DNA of 32,909 nt, taken from assembly GCA_945949045.1 (NCBI GenBank), contig CAMFDG010000022.1, positions 1-32,909 on the forward strand, written 5' to 3'. Of the stretch, positions 18,486 to 27,261 are shown piece after piece. The translations under genes were made by a program, and so were the position numbers. The notes below the pieces were generated by a model. The model saw nothing but the letters and a program-made list of their open reading frames with translations, searched no databases and was not told where the DNA came from. Origin of the DNA: an uncultured Lachnospiraceae bacterium (GTDB lineage: Bacteria; Bacillota; Clostridia; Lachnospirales; Lachnospiraceae). How positions within the stretch are numbered: position 1 is the first letter of the stretch; each line of letters starts with the position of its first letter.

Positions 18486-20405
18486 CTAGCCCATAGTTGT
18501 TTCCCCATCTGACGAAAAAATAATTTCATCCTCCGAGGAGATTACACCGGTTTCCACCAGCGTTTTCATAATATTTTTACAATCCGCACCAAATTTCAGA
18601 TAAATCGATCCGCTGGCATCCGGAACCGGTTCGTAATTTTCCTTTGCCAGACCTTTGTCGGCCTGTGTATTTTCCTGATAACCGCTGTACACATCCCCCC
18701 AGCTGGAGCTGGTATGTTTAAAGAAAATCGTCAGGTAGGCATAACTATACTCTGAGGTGGTTCCTGTTGCATTCAGGATATAGTTCTCCAGATTATACTT
18801 CTGTATGGTTCCTTCCTCCACATCCTTGTACACGGCTTCATTGATCTTTCTTGCAGTATCTTCATCCATGGAGAAGGTCACATAATTCTGGTTTGCGTTC
18901 TGACATTCCACCTGTGCCTCCTCAATCTGTGTAATCCGGTCATAATCATAGCCCACCACATATTTCATAAAGCTGTCGGGAGCAGCCTCGCAGGCAAACA
19001 CTTCCTCCGCCAGCTGACCTGAGACTTCCGTTTCACTGGGAATCTGATATGTGCGGCTAAGAACGCTTCCGTCCTTCATGCAGTAGGTCAGGGTCAGGTT
19101 GGTGTAATTCTTCTCTTCCCTGCAGACACTCTGAAACTCTTCCCGGTTAGAGAGGATCTCTCTCTGAATATCCGTCACCCTTTTCACATCCGCTCCCTTG
19201 GATTCCACCGGATAATTCATATAGATATAAGCAGATGCAACCTCACTCTCATCCGGAATGTACTGTTCCTGATAATATCCGACTCCGTACAGTACTGCAA
19301 AGCAGCCGCAGACCGCAAGCACAAAGCAGCCACATTCCTTCAGGCGTCTGAAACAAAGTACCCGGAAGGATTTCTGGATCAGCATATCGGCGATAAAAAA
19401 ACCGATCATTCCAAAGACAAGAATCAGGAGCAGCACAATCGGTTTCGGCATCCACACCGCCACACTCCCCAGAAAGTTTGAGAGAAAAATCCCGCCGAAA
19501 AAGCCGGCGACCCCGCCAAATCCCCAGCGGAACAAGGGGCGGCCCCAGCCAAAGGCCAGCAGATCTCCGGTGCGCTCCAGCCTTCTCTTCTGATAGCCAT
19601 ACCATGCCAGCCCAAAGAATACAAGGGCTGCCACGGCATAGATCAAAAGCATTGCTGTTCCATCAAAGGAAAACGACGTCACCTTCATCTCTCCGCTGCT
19701 GGCTATAGAATAATCCACACGGAATCCCACAAGATCTGTCAGGTAGGCAAGGGGCGAAAGAATATAACCCACCGAACGCGGATCCATCCCGGAATAACTA
19801 AGTCCATACCCCAGAGAGGAAAGCACATACTGTAATCCCAGAACAACCCCGACACTCAAATAATTCAGCAGCAGAAAGCAAAAAGGCAAAGCCGCCAATA
19901 GACCGGTTATCATCACGCAAAAACAAACCAGACTGTAAAAGAAGATCCCCGATGCAGCAACACAAAACAGCCACAGGGCAAGATACTGGACACAGGTGAT
20001 TCCCCGCAACAGGCAAAACACAACGGAAACCAGAAATACAAGAAGCTGAGGCAGCAGGATACAGGTCAGTCCGCTGATCACATTCGTAACATACAGTTCC
20101 GTCCTGGTTACCGGGAGCGCGTGAATCATATTGGCGCTTTTCGACGAAAACAGATAGCCAAACATAGCCATTCCGGTAATGACAGCCACAGCAGCCAGTA
20201 CATACAGATCCTGTTCCACCGAAAGACTGGAAAATAATGTGACAAGCACATCATTCCCCGCACTGACATTCTTCCTCAGCCCGGACCAGAGAGAGCCCGG
20301 TATCTTAATCAGTCCGTAGAGAAGATAGCATACCGGAATCGGCCAGTAAAGGGTCATATTTTTCTTATAGATTGCCTTATTAAAAAAGGATGTCTTTGAC
20401 CTCAT
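18486..20405 (-). CDS. ABC transporter permease with large extracytoplasmic domain
   Basis: This 639-residue membrane protein has several hydrophobic segments in its first 380 residues. A hydrophilic region of about 250 residues follows one more span and is probably outside the membrane. It has no ATPase motifs; it is the partner of the ATPase encoded just upstream. Its ATG at 20405 overlaps the ATPase gene by 26 bases, and a GGGAGG site eight bases upstream supports that start. The regulator-ATPase-permease layout resembles YtrA-type operons that respond to cell-envelope stress or antibiotics. Export of a drug or peptide is therefore a guess from context, not from the permease sequence. Confidence 0.82.
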   Translation of the reverse strand: MRSKTSFFNKAIYKKNMTLYWPIPVCYLLYGLIKIPGSLWSGLRKNVSAGNDVLVTLFSSLSVEQDLYVLAAVAVITGMAMFGYLFSSKSANMIHALPVTRTELYVTNVISGLTCILLPQLLVFLVSVVFCLLRGITCVQYLALWLFCVAASGIFFYSLVCFCVMITGLLAALPFCFLLLNYLSVGVVLGLQYVLSSLGYGLSYSGMDPRSVGYILSPLAYLTDLVGFRVDYSIASSGEMKVTSFSFDGTAMLLIYAVAALVFFGLAWYGYQKRRLERTGDLLAFGWGRPLFRWGFGGVAGFFGGIFLSNFLGSVAVWMPKPIVLLLILVFGMIGFFIADMLIQKSFRVLCFRRLKECGCFVLAVCGCFAVLYGVGYYQEQYIPDESEVASAYIYMNYPVESKGADVKRVTDIQREILSNREEFQSVCREEKNYTNLTLTYCMKDGSVLSRTYQIPSETEVSGQLAEEVFACEAAPDSFMKYVVGYDYDRITQIEEAQVECQNANQNYVTFSMDEDTARKINEAVYKDVEEGTIQKYNLENYILNATGTTSEYSYAYLTIFFKHTSSSWGDVYSGYQENTQADKGLAKENYEPVPDASGSIYLKFGADCKNIMKTLVETGVISSEDEIIFSSDGETTMG

Positions 20406-21285
20406 AATCCAGGCCTCCCATCTCGTAAATAAATATTTCTTCCAGTGTCAGAGGCAGTACATCCACCAACAGCGGATGCCCTTTCTCCGCCCCAATGGCA
20501 GCCGCCGCCTCATCCGGATTTCCCTTTACAATCAGCGTATATACCCGCCCGATATTGGACATATGTAACACCTGAAACTGCTCGGGAAGCTTTGGCATTC
20601 CGCTCTCACAGGCCACCTGAATCTTGCTGATATTTTCCTGCAGTTCAGACAGGGAGCGCTCAATGATGATTTTGCCGTGGTTCATAATCCCCACGTGATC
20701 ACAGACATCCTCCAGCTCCCGCAGGTTGTGTGAGGACACAAGAACCGTCATCCCGTGCTCTGTGACCTCCGCCATCAGAATACTCCACACCTGACGCCGC
20801 ATAACCGGATCCAGGCCGTCCAGAGGCTCATCCAATATCAAAAGCTTCGGTCTGCAGCACACTGCCAGCCAGAAGGCCACCTGTTTTTGCATTCCCTTGG
20901 AAAGCCTCCTGATACTGCGGTGAATATCAATCTCAGGAAAAAATTCCTGCATCCGGTAAAACATTTTCTCATCAAAAGAAGGATAAATTCCCTGGTAATA
21001 GCGCTTCATTTCCAGAGCATCCGCCTGCAGAAAATAAAAAAGCTCATCCGGAATATAAGCCATATTTTCCTTGACCCTGCGGTTCTCATAGACCGGCATC
21101 CCCTGAATAAACACCTCGCCCGCATCCTGTTTTAAAATCCCCGTCAAATGGCGGATCAAAGTGGATTTCCCGGCTCCGTTGGGCCCCACCAGACCGTAAA
21201 TATCCCCGACACCCACATTCATATTGACCCCGTCCAGCGCCCGGAAATTCCCATAATTCTTCACCAGCTGATTTACTTCTATCAA
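20380..21285 (-). CDS. ABC transporter ATP-binding protein (YtrB-like)
   Basis: This 301-residue ATPase has Walker A GPNGAGKSTLI, a Q-loop region around YIPDELFYF, the signature RLSKGMQKQVAF, Walker B LLILDEP with the D-loop DGLDP, and the switch histidine SSHNL. The signature is LSKGM rather than LSGGQ, as is common in this exporter group. About 90 C-terminal residues after the ATPase core probably contact the permease. The start overlaps the GntR stop by four bases (ATGA), and the end overlaps the permease start by 26 bases, so the three genes are likely translated as a unit. Confidence 0.92.
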   Translation of the reverse strand: MIEVNQLVKNYGNFRALDGVNMNVGVGDIYGLVGPNGAGKSTLIRHLTGILKQDAGEVFIQGMPVYENRRVKENMAYIPDELFYFLQADALEMKRYYQGIYPSFDEKMFYRMQEFFPEIDIHRSIRRLSKGMQKQVAFWLAVCCRPKLLILDEPLDGLDPVMRRQVWSILMAEVTEHGMTVLVSSHNLRELEDVCDHVGIMNHGKIIIERSLSELQENISKIQVACESGMPKLPEQFQVLHMSNIGRVYTLIVKGNPDEAAAAIGAEKGHPLLVDVLPLTLEEIFIYEMGGLDYEVKDILF

Positions 21286-21629
21286 AATTCCTGTCTCCTT
21301 TTTGTCAGCACGTTTACCCGTTCCTCCAGTTCCTCCGGCTGTACGGAAAGCACATAAAGCTGTCTTACCACCTGATCAAACTGCTGCAGAAGTTCCTTTT
21401 TTCTGGCGTCCTCGACGGATCTGCCCTCCTTGGGATAGATTGTCCCATCCTCTGAGGTCTTTAAGTATCCCTCCTCCCGGAGTTCCCGAAATGCCCGTTC
21501 CACCAGCCTGGGATTTACCGTAAGTCTGGAGGAAAGCTCCGCCACAGTAGGAAGCCGTTCCCCTCCCGTTCCGGCAACAGCCATCTGCTTGATCATCTCT
21601 TTTATTTTCATGTATAGCGGCTGTGTCAC
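21282..21629 (-). CDS. GntR/YtrA-family transcriptional regulator
   Basis: This 115-residue protein has an N-terminal winged helix (about 10-70), with the GntR pattern LPTVAELSSRLTVNPRLVERA followed by FRELREEGYL. A short helical tail lacks the large ligand domain of other GntR branches; this is the YtrA layout. I chose GTG 21629, which has GGGAGG about ten bases upstream; an upstream in-frame TTG would place the ribosome site inside the gene. It is first in the operon with the ABC genes, so autoregulation is likely by analogy. Confidence 0.88.
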   Translation of the reverse strand: MTQPLYMKIKEMIKQMAVAGTGGERLPTVAELSSRLTVNPRLVERAFRELREEGYLKTSEDGTIYPKEGRSVEDARKKELLQQFDQVVRQLYVLSVQPEELEERVNVLTKRRQEF

Positions 21630-21744
21630 CAAAACGATTCCTCCCAAAAGTCAATTTCCGTTTCTTAGGAAAGTGTAGCACAGATGGTGAAATCGTTATT
21701 TAACAACTATGAAATATTTTCTTAGGATTTTCTTAAACTTTGTC

Positions 21745-22599
21745 CTATTCCTCCCGAAGCATCAGAAAAGCGCCCAGATTTCCTCTTTTTCCGTGGCTTG
21801 CACGGTGGGAAAACAGACGGGAGGAATTGCAGCAGGTACAGATATTTGTCACTGCCAGATGCTCTTCTCTGACACCGGCTTCCCGCAGAATATATGCATT
21901 GCATTTCCATAGATCCAGCTGGAATTTACCGTTTCCCTTGTCTGAAAGAATATCCTCATGCTCCGGAAATTCCCGGATAAAAGCCTCTGCAACATCCGAT
22001 CCAACTTCATAGCAGTCCTGACAGATTGAGGGCCCCACCGCGGCATATACCTCTCCGGGATCCGTCCCGAATTCCTGCCGCATTTTTTCCAGGGTCACTG
22101 CCCCCATCCTTCCCACCGTTCCTCTCCAGCCGGAATGGGACAACCCTATGGCCCGGTGCTTTGGATCCACAAAGAAAAGCGGTACGCAGTCCGCATAAAA
22201 AGTTGCCAGGATCAGTCCCGGTTCATCGGTGATCAGGCCATCCACATCCCCGTAGGGTCTCGGTCGTATCACCCCACACCCCCCACAGCTTTTGTCCACC
22301 CGAAGGACATTGGTGGTATGGGTCTGATCCGAGCAGACGATATCCTCCACCGTCTTATGAAAGCAGCCGGCAACGCGCCGGTAATTTTCCATGACAGCCT
22401 CCTCGTCATCGCCTCTCGTAAAGCTCAGATTCAGGCTCTCATAGATTCCCCGGCTCACACCGCCCTCTCTCGTGGTGAAGGCATGCTGTGCCACCTTCGC
22501 CTCCTCCAGGAGAGGGTAATATAAAAGCGGCAGCGCGCCTTCACTTCGAAGTGCCAGCACCTGCCTGTCATCCTTTGTCACAAAATCTCTGTATTCCAT
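21745..22599 (-). CDS. pgeF: Multicopper polyphenol oxidase-like / purine nucleoside phosphorylase (YfiH/LACC1 family)
   Basis: This 284-residue protein belongs to the YfiH/YlmD family, whose members act on purine nucleosides (adenosine deaminase and phosphorylase activity) and are zinc-dependent. The metal-site segments are visible: SDQTHTTNV, ATFYADCVPLFF, GLSHSGWRGTVG, and the C-terminal NICTCC followed by FSHR. The start at ATG 22599 lies four bases after the yraN stop, with GGAG inside the end of yraN. Longer in-frame extensions into yraN have no ribosome site. It closes the lepB-rbgA-rnhB operon. No clear terminator follows. Confidence 0.9.
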   Translation of the reverse strand: MEYRDFVTKDDRQVLALRSEGALPLLYYPLLEEAKVAQHAFTTREGGVSRGIYESLNLSFTRGDDEEAVMENYRRVAGCFHKTVEDIVCSDQTHTTNVLRVDKSCGGCGVIRPRPYGDVDGLITDEPGLILATFYADCVPLFFVDPKHRAIGLSHSGWRGTVGRMGAVTLEKMRQEFGTDPGEVYAAVGPSICQDCYEVGSDVAEAFIREFPEHEDILSDKGNGKFQLDLWKCNAYILREAGVREEHLAVTNICTCCNSSRLFSHRASHGKRGNLGAFLMLREE

Positions 22600-22603
22600 C
22601 CTC

Positions 22604-22951
22604 TTATTCTCCAAATGCATTGCGGTACAGGGTAATGGCTTCCCCACACAGGGCCACCACATCAAACCGGCAGGGGGTATCCATGCCATATCCGTGCTTC
22701 ATCAGATAATACCGGGCAGCCCGGATGATTTTCTGCTGTTTGCTATAGGTGACTGCCTCCGACGGGAAACCATAAGCTTCTCCTCTCCGGTACTTCACCT
22801 CCACAAAGCAGAGATATTCCCCCTCCCTTGCAATCAGGTCGATCTCGCCACTCCTGCAATGAAAATTGCGCTCTATGATCTCATACCCCTGCCGGCACAG
22901 ATAATCCGCCGCAAGAGCCTCGTAGGCTGCGCCCACCTGTCTTTTGTTCAT
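22604..22951 (-). CDS. yraN: UPF0102 nuclease-fold protein YraN
   Basis: This 115-residue protein belongs to the YraN/UPF0102 family. It has the restriction-endonuclease-like core motif GEIDLIAREG...CFVEVKYR at about 32-53, containing the D-E-x-K pattern expected for a metal-dependent nuclease. Its biological role is unsettled; it is frequently found beside rnhB, as here. The start at 22951 has AAGGAG five bases upstream and lies 24 bases after the FlhB-like gene. Its end is almost contiguous with pgeF. Confidence 0.92.
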   Translation of the reverse strand: MNKRQVGAAYEALAADYLCRQGYEIIERNFHCRSGEIDLIAREGEYLCFVEVKYRRGEAYGFPSEAVTYSKQQKIIRAARYYLMKHGYGMDTPCRFDVVALCGEAITLYRNAFGE

Positions 22952-22975
22952 GTATGCTCCTTATTCTCACCTAGC

Positions 22976-23308
22976 TCACCGGGTCTGCGCCAATTTTGCC
23001 CTCATCCGGTCCATATCGTCCACGAAGACCAGAATTTCCGCCACCACCTCATACAGCTCCGGCGGAATCATCTCCCCGATCTGCAGCTTGGAAAGCGTCG
23101 CCGCAAGCTTATTGTCCTTGTAGGTAGGCACCCGGTTTTCTTTTGCAGTCTCGATGATTTTTTCCGCCACACGGCCCTTGCCTGTGGCCAGAATCTTCGG
23201 CGCCGCCTCTCCCGGCTCATAGGAAATGGCCACCGCCGTCTTGTCCGGATTCTTCTTTTCTTCCTTCATCTGTGCAAACTGAAAAGGTTTAAATCCATTG
23301 TCTGCCAT
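22976..23308 (-). CDS. Stand-alone FlhB C-terminal-domain-like protein (YlqH type)
   Basis: This 110-residue soluble protein matches the cytoplasmic C-terminal domain of FlhB/YscU type III export switch proteins and has no membrane part. It begins just before the place where FlhB cleaves itself: NP (20-21) is kept but the following TH is replaced by DK, then AVAISY follows as in FlhB AVALxY. The rest (ATGKG, ENRVP, LAATLSKLQIGEMIPPELYE) fits the family. AAGGAG lies seven bases before the start. B. subtilis encodes YlqH at the equivalent position. Its function is unknown; binding of FliK-like partners is inferred from the neighbouring gene. Confidence 0.82.
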   Translation of the reverse strand: MADNGFKPFQFAQMKEEKKNPDKTAVAISYEPGEAAPKILATGKGRVAEKIIETAKENRVPTYKDNKLAATLSKLQIGEMIPPELYEVVAEILVFVDDMDRMRAKLAQTR

Positions 23309-23326
23309 ATGTTCACTCCTTACATT

Positions 23327-24988
23327 TCAGGCCCTGACATCAAAAGAGTAGCGGTGAAGCTGTCCCGCCGAGGGCTGATCCTTCTTGAGAAAATCTTCCA
23401 CAAAGTTTACGTGCTTTGCCTCATTGATAACGGAAATACTGCAGCGATAGCCTTTTTTCGCCAGCCGTTCCTCCAGAATTCCCAGATTATTCTCGATCAG
23501 CTCGTAGGCCCCGTCATCCTCCAGATAGAAATTCGTACTGACCTCCCGGTTTCTCATGCGCACCGAGACATCCGTCGGCCCCAGGTGATCCATATCCAGA
23601 TGCAGAAAAGCGGTCAAATCCTTGTCGCCCTCCGCCAGCGCCTTCTTGTTGGTATATACATAAAGCTCTCCACTGGCGCTCTGCCCCGACATTTTGAGGG
23701 GAATCTGGGCGTAGGTGTAGACCTGATTGATCTGATTCATAAACTCTACATTGGAGCGGATATCTGCCGCCATCTGGGAAAACTGTGTATTTTCATGACC
23801 AGCCGCTTTCATAGCATTTTCCATGCGGGAAAGCTGGCTGTTTAACCGCTCATAGAGTTTCCCCACCTTATCCTGATCCTGAGCCAGCTCCTGGGGTTTT
23901 ACCATCCACTGCTGCTCCATAGTATCCTTCACCAGTTCTTTGAACTCCTTCGAGGAAAAAAGCTTTGTAAGCTGCTCCCGCTCTACGGGAAGCGGATCCG
24001 AAAGCACCTGCTTTAGATCATTCAGCACCTGAACCACTCCGCTGTCCTTTGTGTAGCTTAATGACTCTGTCCCCAGAAGCTTTCCCATGGTCTGATTGAA
24101 ACTCTCAAGCTGCTCTGACGAAAACAGAGCCCCCAGGGTATGGGGTGCTGCCGGTGGCTTTGAAACGATCTCTGTCTCTGTTGATACGGTCTGCTGTTCC
24201 TGAAGCGGGTTGGTCAAAGCGGCCTCCACCGACTGCAGATCGTTCCCCTGTCCGGCAATCGACTGCGCATCCACGTTCCCTGCCAGTTCCTCCGGCAGGT
24301 CGGGAAGTCCTTCCGTCATAATGGACAAGAGTTCTCCGCCCATCTGCCGCATGGCGTCGGCCGGCAGTTCCTCCCCCTGCAAAGCCGCCGGAAGTTCCTC
24401 AATAAAATGCTCCATCTCCACAGTAATGGCCTGCCGGTCATCCAGATAGTTTTCAAACTGAGCGGCATTTTCCGCTGTAATGGGAATCCCCAGCTTCTGC
24501 ATCTGTACCAGCGTCTGCACATTGATATCCCCGTGAGAAGCCGCAAGTCTGGCCATCTGCTGCAGACTACTGCGGTCAATCGGCATCTGTTCCTCCATCA
24601 TGCGGTTTACCATGGAAAGATATTTAGACTCCTTGGGCAGCCCCGCTGCCGACAGTGCCTGCAGCAGCGTATAGTTAACCCCGGCACCGTCCACCACAAA
24701 GGGACGGATCGCGATCTGGGAACCGTCATTGGATTTCACCTGAAAGAACATGGACTGCCCCACAGAAAGAGACACCTTTCCATCCATCCGGGCGGTGAGC
24801 TGCTGTCCATTGGAAAGGGACAGAGTCACCTGCCCATTCTTCATGGAACTGACCGTCCCCTCGAAAATATTCCCCTTGGTCAGAGAGCGCAGGGAAGCCA
24901 CCAGATTCTCAATCCCCTTGGTCCCGGTAAGTCGTTCCGTCCCTGTTGTCGTCTGCTGATATTGTCCCATCAAATCTGCGATCTGCAT
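23327..24988 (-). CDS. FliK-like hook-length-control-type protein (YlqG type)
   Basis: This 553-residue protein has no signal peptide and no membrane span. The N-terminal 100 residues form a compact region (ERLTGTKGIENL to FFQVKSNDG). The middle is rich in Gln, Glu and Ser and looks flexible. The C-terminal part (about 420-553) resembles the FliK C-terminal domain: ELYVYTNKK, then AFLHLDMDHLGPTDVSVRM, as in FliK LxPxxLGxVxVxI. The start has GAGGAG six bases upstream and lies 21 bases after rnhB. B. subtilis has YlqG here. It may interact with the FlhB-C-like product encoded next, echoing the flagellar FliK-FlhB pair; no flagellar genes are in view. Confidence 0.65.
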   Translation of the reverse strand: MQIADLMGQYQQTTTGTERLTGTKGIENLVASLRSLTKGNIFEGTVSSMKNGQVTLSLSNGQQLTARMDGKVSLSVGQSMFFQVKSNDGSQIAIRPFVVDGAGVNYTLLQALSAAGLPKESKYLSMVNRMMEEQMPIDRSSLQQMARLAASHGDINVQTLVQMQKLGIPITAENAAQFENYLDDRQAITVEMEHFIEELPAALQGEELPADAMRQMGGELLSIMTEGLPDLPEELAGNVDAQSIAGQGNDLQSVEAALTNPLQEQQTVSTETEIVSKPPAAPHTLGALFSSEQLESFNQTMGKLLGTESLSYTKDSGVVQVLNDLKQVLSDPLPVEREQLTKLFSSKEFKELVKDTMEQQWMVKPQELAQDQDKVGKLYERLNSQLSRMENAMKAAGHENTQFSQMAADIRSNVEFMNQINQVYTYAQIPLKMSGQSASGELYVYTNKKALAEGDKDLTAFLHLDMDHLGPTDVSVRMRNREVSTNFYLEDDGAYELIENNLGILEERLAKKGYRCSISVINEAKHVNFVEDFLKKDQPSAGQLHRYSFDVRA

Positions 24989-25009
24989 ACACTGCTCCTC
25001 TTTTGAACA

Positions 25010-25783
25010 TTAACAAAAGTGACCGATAAAGGTTCTCCTATGGATTGGGGTCGGTCCGTACTGCTTCAGTGCGTCGGTATGCTGCCTGCTGCCATAGCCC
25101 TTGTTGCTGGCAAAGCCGTACTGGGGATACATATCCTCATAGGCCTCCATCAACCGGTCCCTGGTGACCTTTGCAATAATGGATGCCGCCCCGATGGAAA
25201 TGCTCTTGGCATCCCCCTTGATGATAGGCACCTGAGGAATCGCAACTTCCGGAATCGTCACAGCATCATTTAAAAGCAGCTCGGGCTGCGGATCCAGGGC
25301 TGCAATTGCCTGCCGCATGGCCTCATAGGTAGCCTGCAGGATATTGATCTCATCAATTCTCTCAGGTCCCACCATGCCAATTCCCGCAGCCACAGCTTTC
25401 TCCATAATAATGTCGTAAAGTTCCTCACGTTTCTTCGCGGAAAGCTGCTTGGAATCATTGATGTACAAAATATCACAGTCCTTCGGCAGAATCACCGCGC
25501 CAGCCACCACCGGACCCGCCAGCGGTCCACGTCCCACCTCGTCAATTCCACAGATATATGTATAATTATCGTACTCTTTTTCGTATTTCTTAAGGGCCTC
25601 GGTTCGAAGAATTTCTGCCTGAAGCTTCTCATACCGTTTTCCGGCGGTGGCAACCAGCTTTTGTACCCCCGCCCGGGTATCCCCCTGGAAGCGGGAGACA
25701 AAACCGGGCAGCTGACGCTCCTTCGTCTCCTCCAGAATCTGCTTGATTGCCCCGATTCCCAGTTGATGATTGTCATGTTCCAT
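25010..25783 (-). CDS. rnhB: Ribonuclease HII
   Basis: This 257-residue enzyme removes ribonucleotides from DNA and cleaves RNA-DNA hybrids. The core motif GIDEVGRGPLAGPVVAGAV starts near residue 78. NDSKQLS, the SISIGAASIIAKVTRD segment with its catalytic Asp, and YPQYGFASNKGYG follow. An N-terminal extension of about 70 residues matches the longer Bacillus-type form. The start at 25783 overlaps rbgA by 11 bases, and no strong ribosome site is visible, so it probably depends on coupling. The RbgA-RNase HII pairing is conserved in Bacillota. Confidence 0.96.
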   Translation of the reverse strand: MEHDNHQLGIGAIKQILEETKERQLPGFVSRFQGDTRAGVQKLVATAGKRYEKLQAEILRTEALKKYEKEYDNYTYICGIDEVGRGPLAGPVVAGAVILPKDCDILYINDSKQLSAKKREELYDIIMEKAVAAGIGMVGPERIDEINILQATYEAMRQAIAALDPQPELLLNDAVTIPEVAIPQVPIIKGDAKSISIGAASIIAKVTRDRLMEAYEDMYPQYGFASNKGYGSRQHTDALKQYGPTPIHRRTFIGHFC

Positions 25784-26615
25784 TCTCTAACGTAATCCTT
25801 CCCAGGCGTCCGCTTCTAAAATCATCGATCATAAGCGCCGCCGCCTTGCTGTAATCTACCTCGCCGCCCTTGCCCAGACACTTGCGGTTCATGGCCACAT
25901 CGCTCAGGATTTCCACATCCTTTTTGCTTTCATCAATCCCATAGCGCTCTGCAAGAAGTCCCGGATAGCTTTCCTTCAGGAAATGAATGAGCTCCAAAGC
26001 CAGCTCGTCCGTGTTCAAAATCTCATCATTGATGGAACCGATCAGTGCCAGCCGAAGTCCCACCTTCTGGTCCTCAAATTTCGGCCACAGAATCCCCGGT
26101 GTGTCCAAAAGCTCTACATTTTTCCCGAAGCGGATCCACTGCTTGCCCTTCGTCACTCCAGGCTTATTGCCGGTCTTGGCGCAGGCCTTGCCCGCATAGG
26201 AATTGATAAAGGTTGATTTGCCCACGTTCGGGATTCCTACTACCATCGCCCGGACAGGACGGTTCTTGATTCCCTTCTTTCGATCTCTCTCAATCTTCTC
26301 ACTGCAGGCAGAAAGGATGGCATTCGTAACCTCCTTCATGCCGTTTTTGCTTCTGGCATCTAATTGAATCACAGAAAATCCCTTGTCCTTAAAATAACGG
26401 CTCCACTCCTTCGAGCACTCCGGATCCGCCAGATCCGCCTTGTTCATAAGAATCAGCCGGAATTTATTCTTTCCAAGCTCATCAATATCCGGATTTCTGC
26501 TGCTCTGCGGGATCCTCGCATCCACCAGTTCGATCACCAGATCGATCAGCTTGATATCCTCCTGCATCTGGCGCTTGGCCTTCGTCATATGTCCCGGATA
26601 CCACTGAAAATTCAT
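25773..26615 (-). CDS. rbgA: Ribosome biogenesis GTPase RbgA (YlqF)
   Basis: This 280-residue protein is a circularly permuted GTPase that acts late in 50S assembly. The G4 motif (LMNKADL) comes first, then G1 (GIPNVGKSTFIN) and G3 (DTPGIL). It opens with the family hallmark QWYPGHMTKAKRQ. A helical C-terminal domain follows. The start at 26615 has GAGGAGG six bases upstream. An upstream in-frame ATG exists inside the GATGTTCAAAG leader motif, but it lacks a ribosome site. The stop overlaps rnhB. Confidence 0.95.
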   Translation of the reverse strand: MNFQWYPGHMTKAKRQMQEDIKLIDLVIELVDARIPQSSRNPDIDELGKNKFRLILMNKADLADPECSKEWSRYFKDKGFSVIQLDARSKNGMKEVTNAILSACSEKIERDRKKGIKNRPVRAMVVGIPNVGKSTFINSYAGKACAKTGNKPGVTKGKQWIRFGKNVELLDTPGILWPKFEDQKVGLRLALIGSINDEILNTDELALELIHFLKESYPGLLAERYGIDESKKDVEILSDVAMNRKCLGKGGEVDYSKAAALMIDDFRSGRLGRITLENGT

Positions 26616-26646
26616 GTTTTGCCTCCTCAACTCTTTGAACATCGGC

Positions 26647-27231
26647 TTAATGTATGGTTCCCATGTTTCCGAAGCTTCGGAAATGGAACCAGGCCTTGCC
26701 GATGATATACTCTTTTTTCACATTGCCGATATTGGCCAGACGGCTGTCCTCACTGTTATTCCGGTTATCCCCCAGTACGAAATATTCATCGTCTCCCAGT
26801 TTGATCTCATCTGCCGCAATACCCGGCTCCTCGATGGAAGCCACCGCTGTCTTCTCATCATAAAGCTGACCGTTCACATAAACCGCACCATCGCTGATCT
26901 TCACCTTGTCTCCGGGGCCGGCAATCACACGTCTTACATAATAGTGGGATTTCTTGTTGCCATTGGGCAGAAAGACCACCACATCCCCCGGCTTCGGGCT
27001 GGACACAATATAGACAAACCGGTTGACGAAGATCTGCTCATCATTCACTAGCGTATCCGCCATGGCATTTCCCACCACGCTGGTCCTCAGGCCAAAAAAG
27101 CTCACCAGCGTATAGGCAATTCCGATCACCACCGCGCACTCTACAATATAGGAGAGGATCTCCTTAAACAGTGGAAGATTAAACTTTTTTCGCCGCCTGT
27201 TAAAATTAAGTCCGTTTCTTCTCTTTCTCAT
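26647..27231 (-). CDS. lepB: Signal peptidase I homologue lacking both catalytic residues
   Basis: This 194-residue S26-family protein has a basic N-terminus and a single membrane anchor (about 26-46), the typical Gram-positive layout, with the rest outside the membrane. The fold motifs are present: GDVVVF, VIAGPGD and the box E segment GDNRNNSEDSR. The nucleophile box, normally SMxPT, reads GNAMADTL with Ala at position 56. The general-base lysine of the usual YxKRVIG box is Arg100 (VRRVIAG). An active peptidase is therefore unlikely; a chaperone, anchor or regulatory role is possible, as for other inactive homologues such as staphylococcal SpsA. It is first in a seven-gene operon, behind its own promoter. 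Confidence 0.88.
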   Translation of the reverse strand: MRKRRNGLNFNRRRKKFNLPLFKEILSYIVECAVVIGIAYTLVSFFGLRTSVVGNAMADTLVNDEQIFVNRFVYIVSSPKPGDVVVFLPNGNKKSHYYVRRVIAGPGDKVKISDGAVYVNGQLYDEKTAVASIEEPGIAADEIKLGDDEYFVLGDNRNNSEDSRLANIGNVKKEYIIGKAWFHFRSFGNMGTIH

Positions 27232-27261
27232 GGTTCCCCCATCAAATGATTTCTACCTATC

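Noticed and set aside
22694-23845. A 383-codon plus-strand open frame
   Set aside because: It lies antisense over yraN, the FlhB-like gene and the FliK-like gene, which have clear motifs and ribosome sites; its sequence is His/Leu/Ile-rich and looks like a shadow frame.
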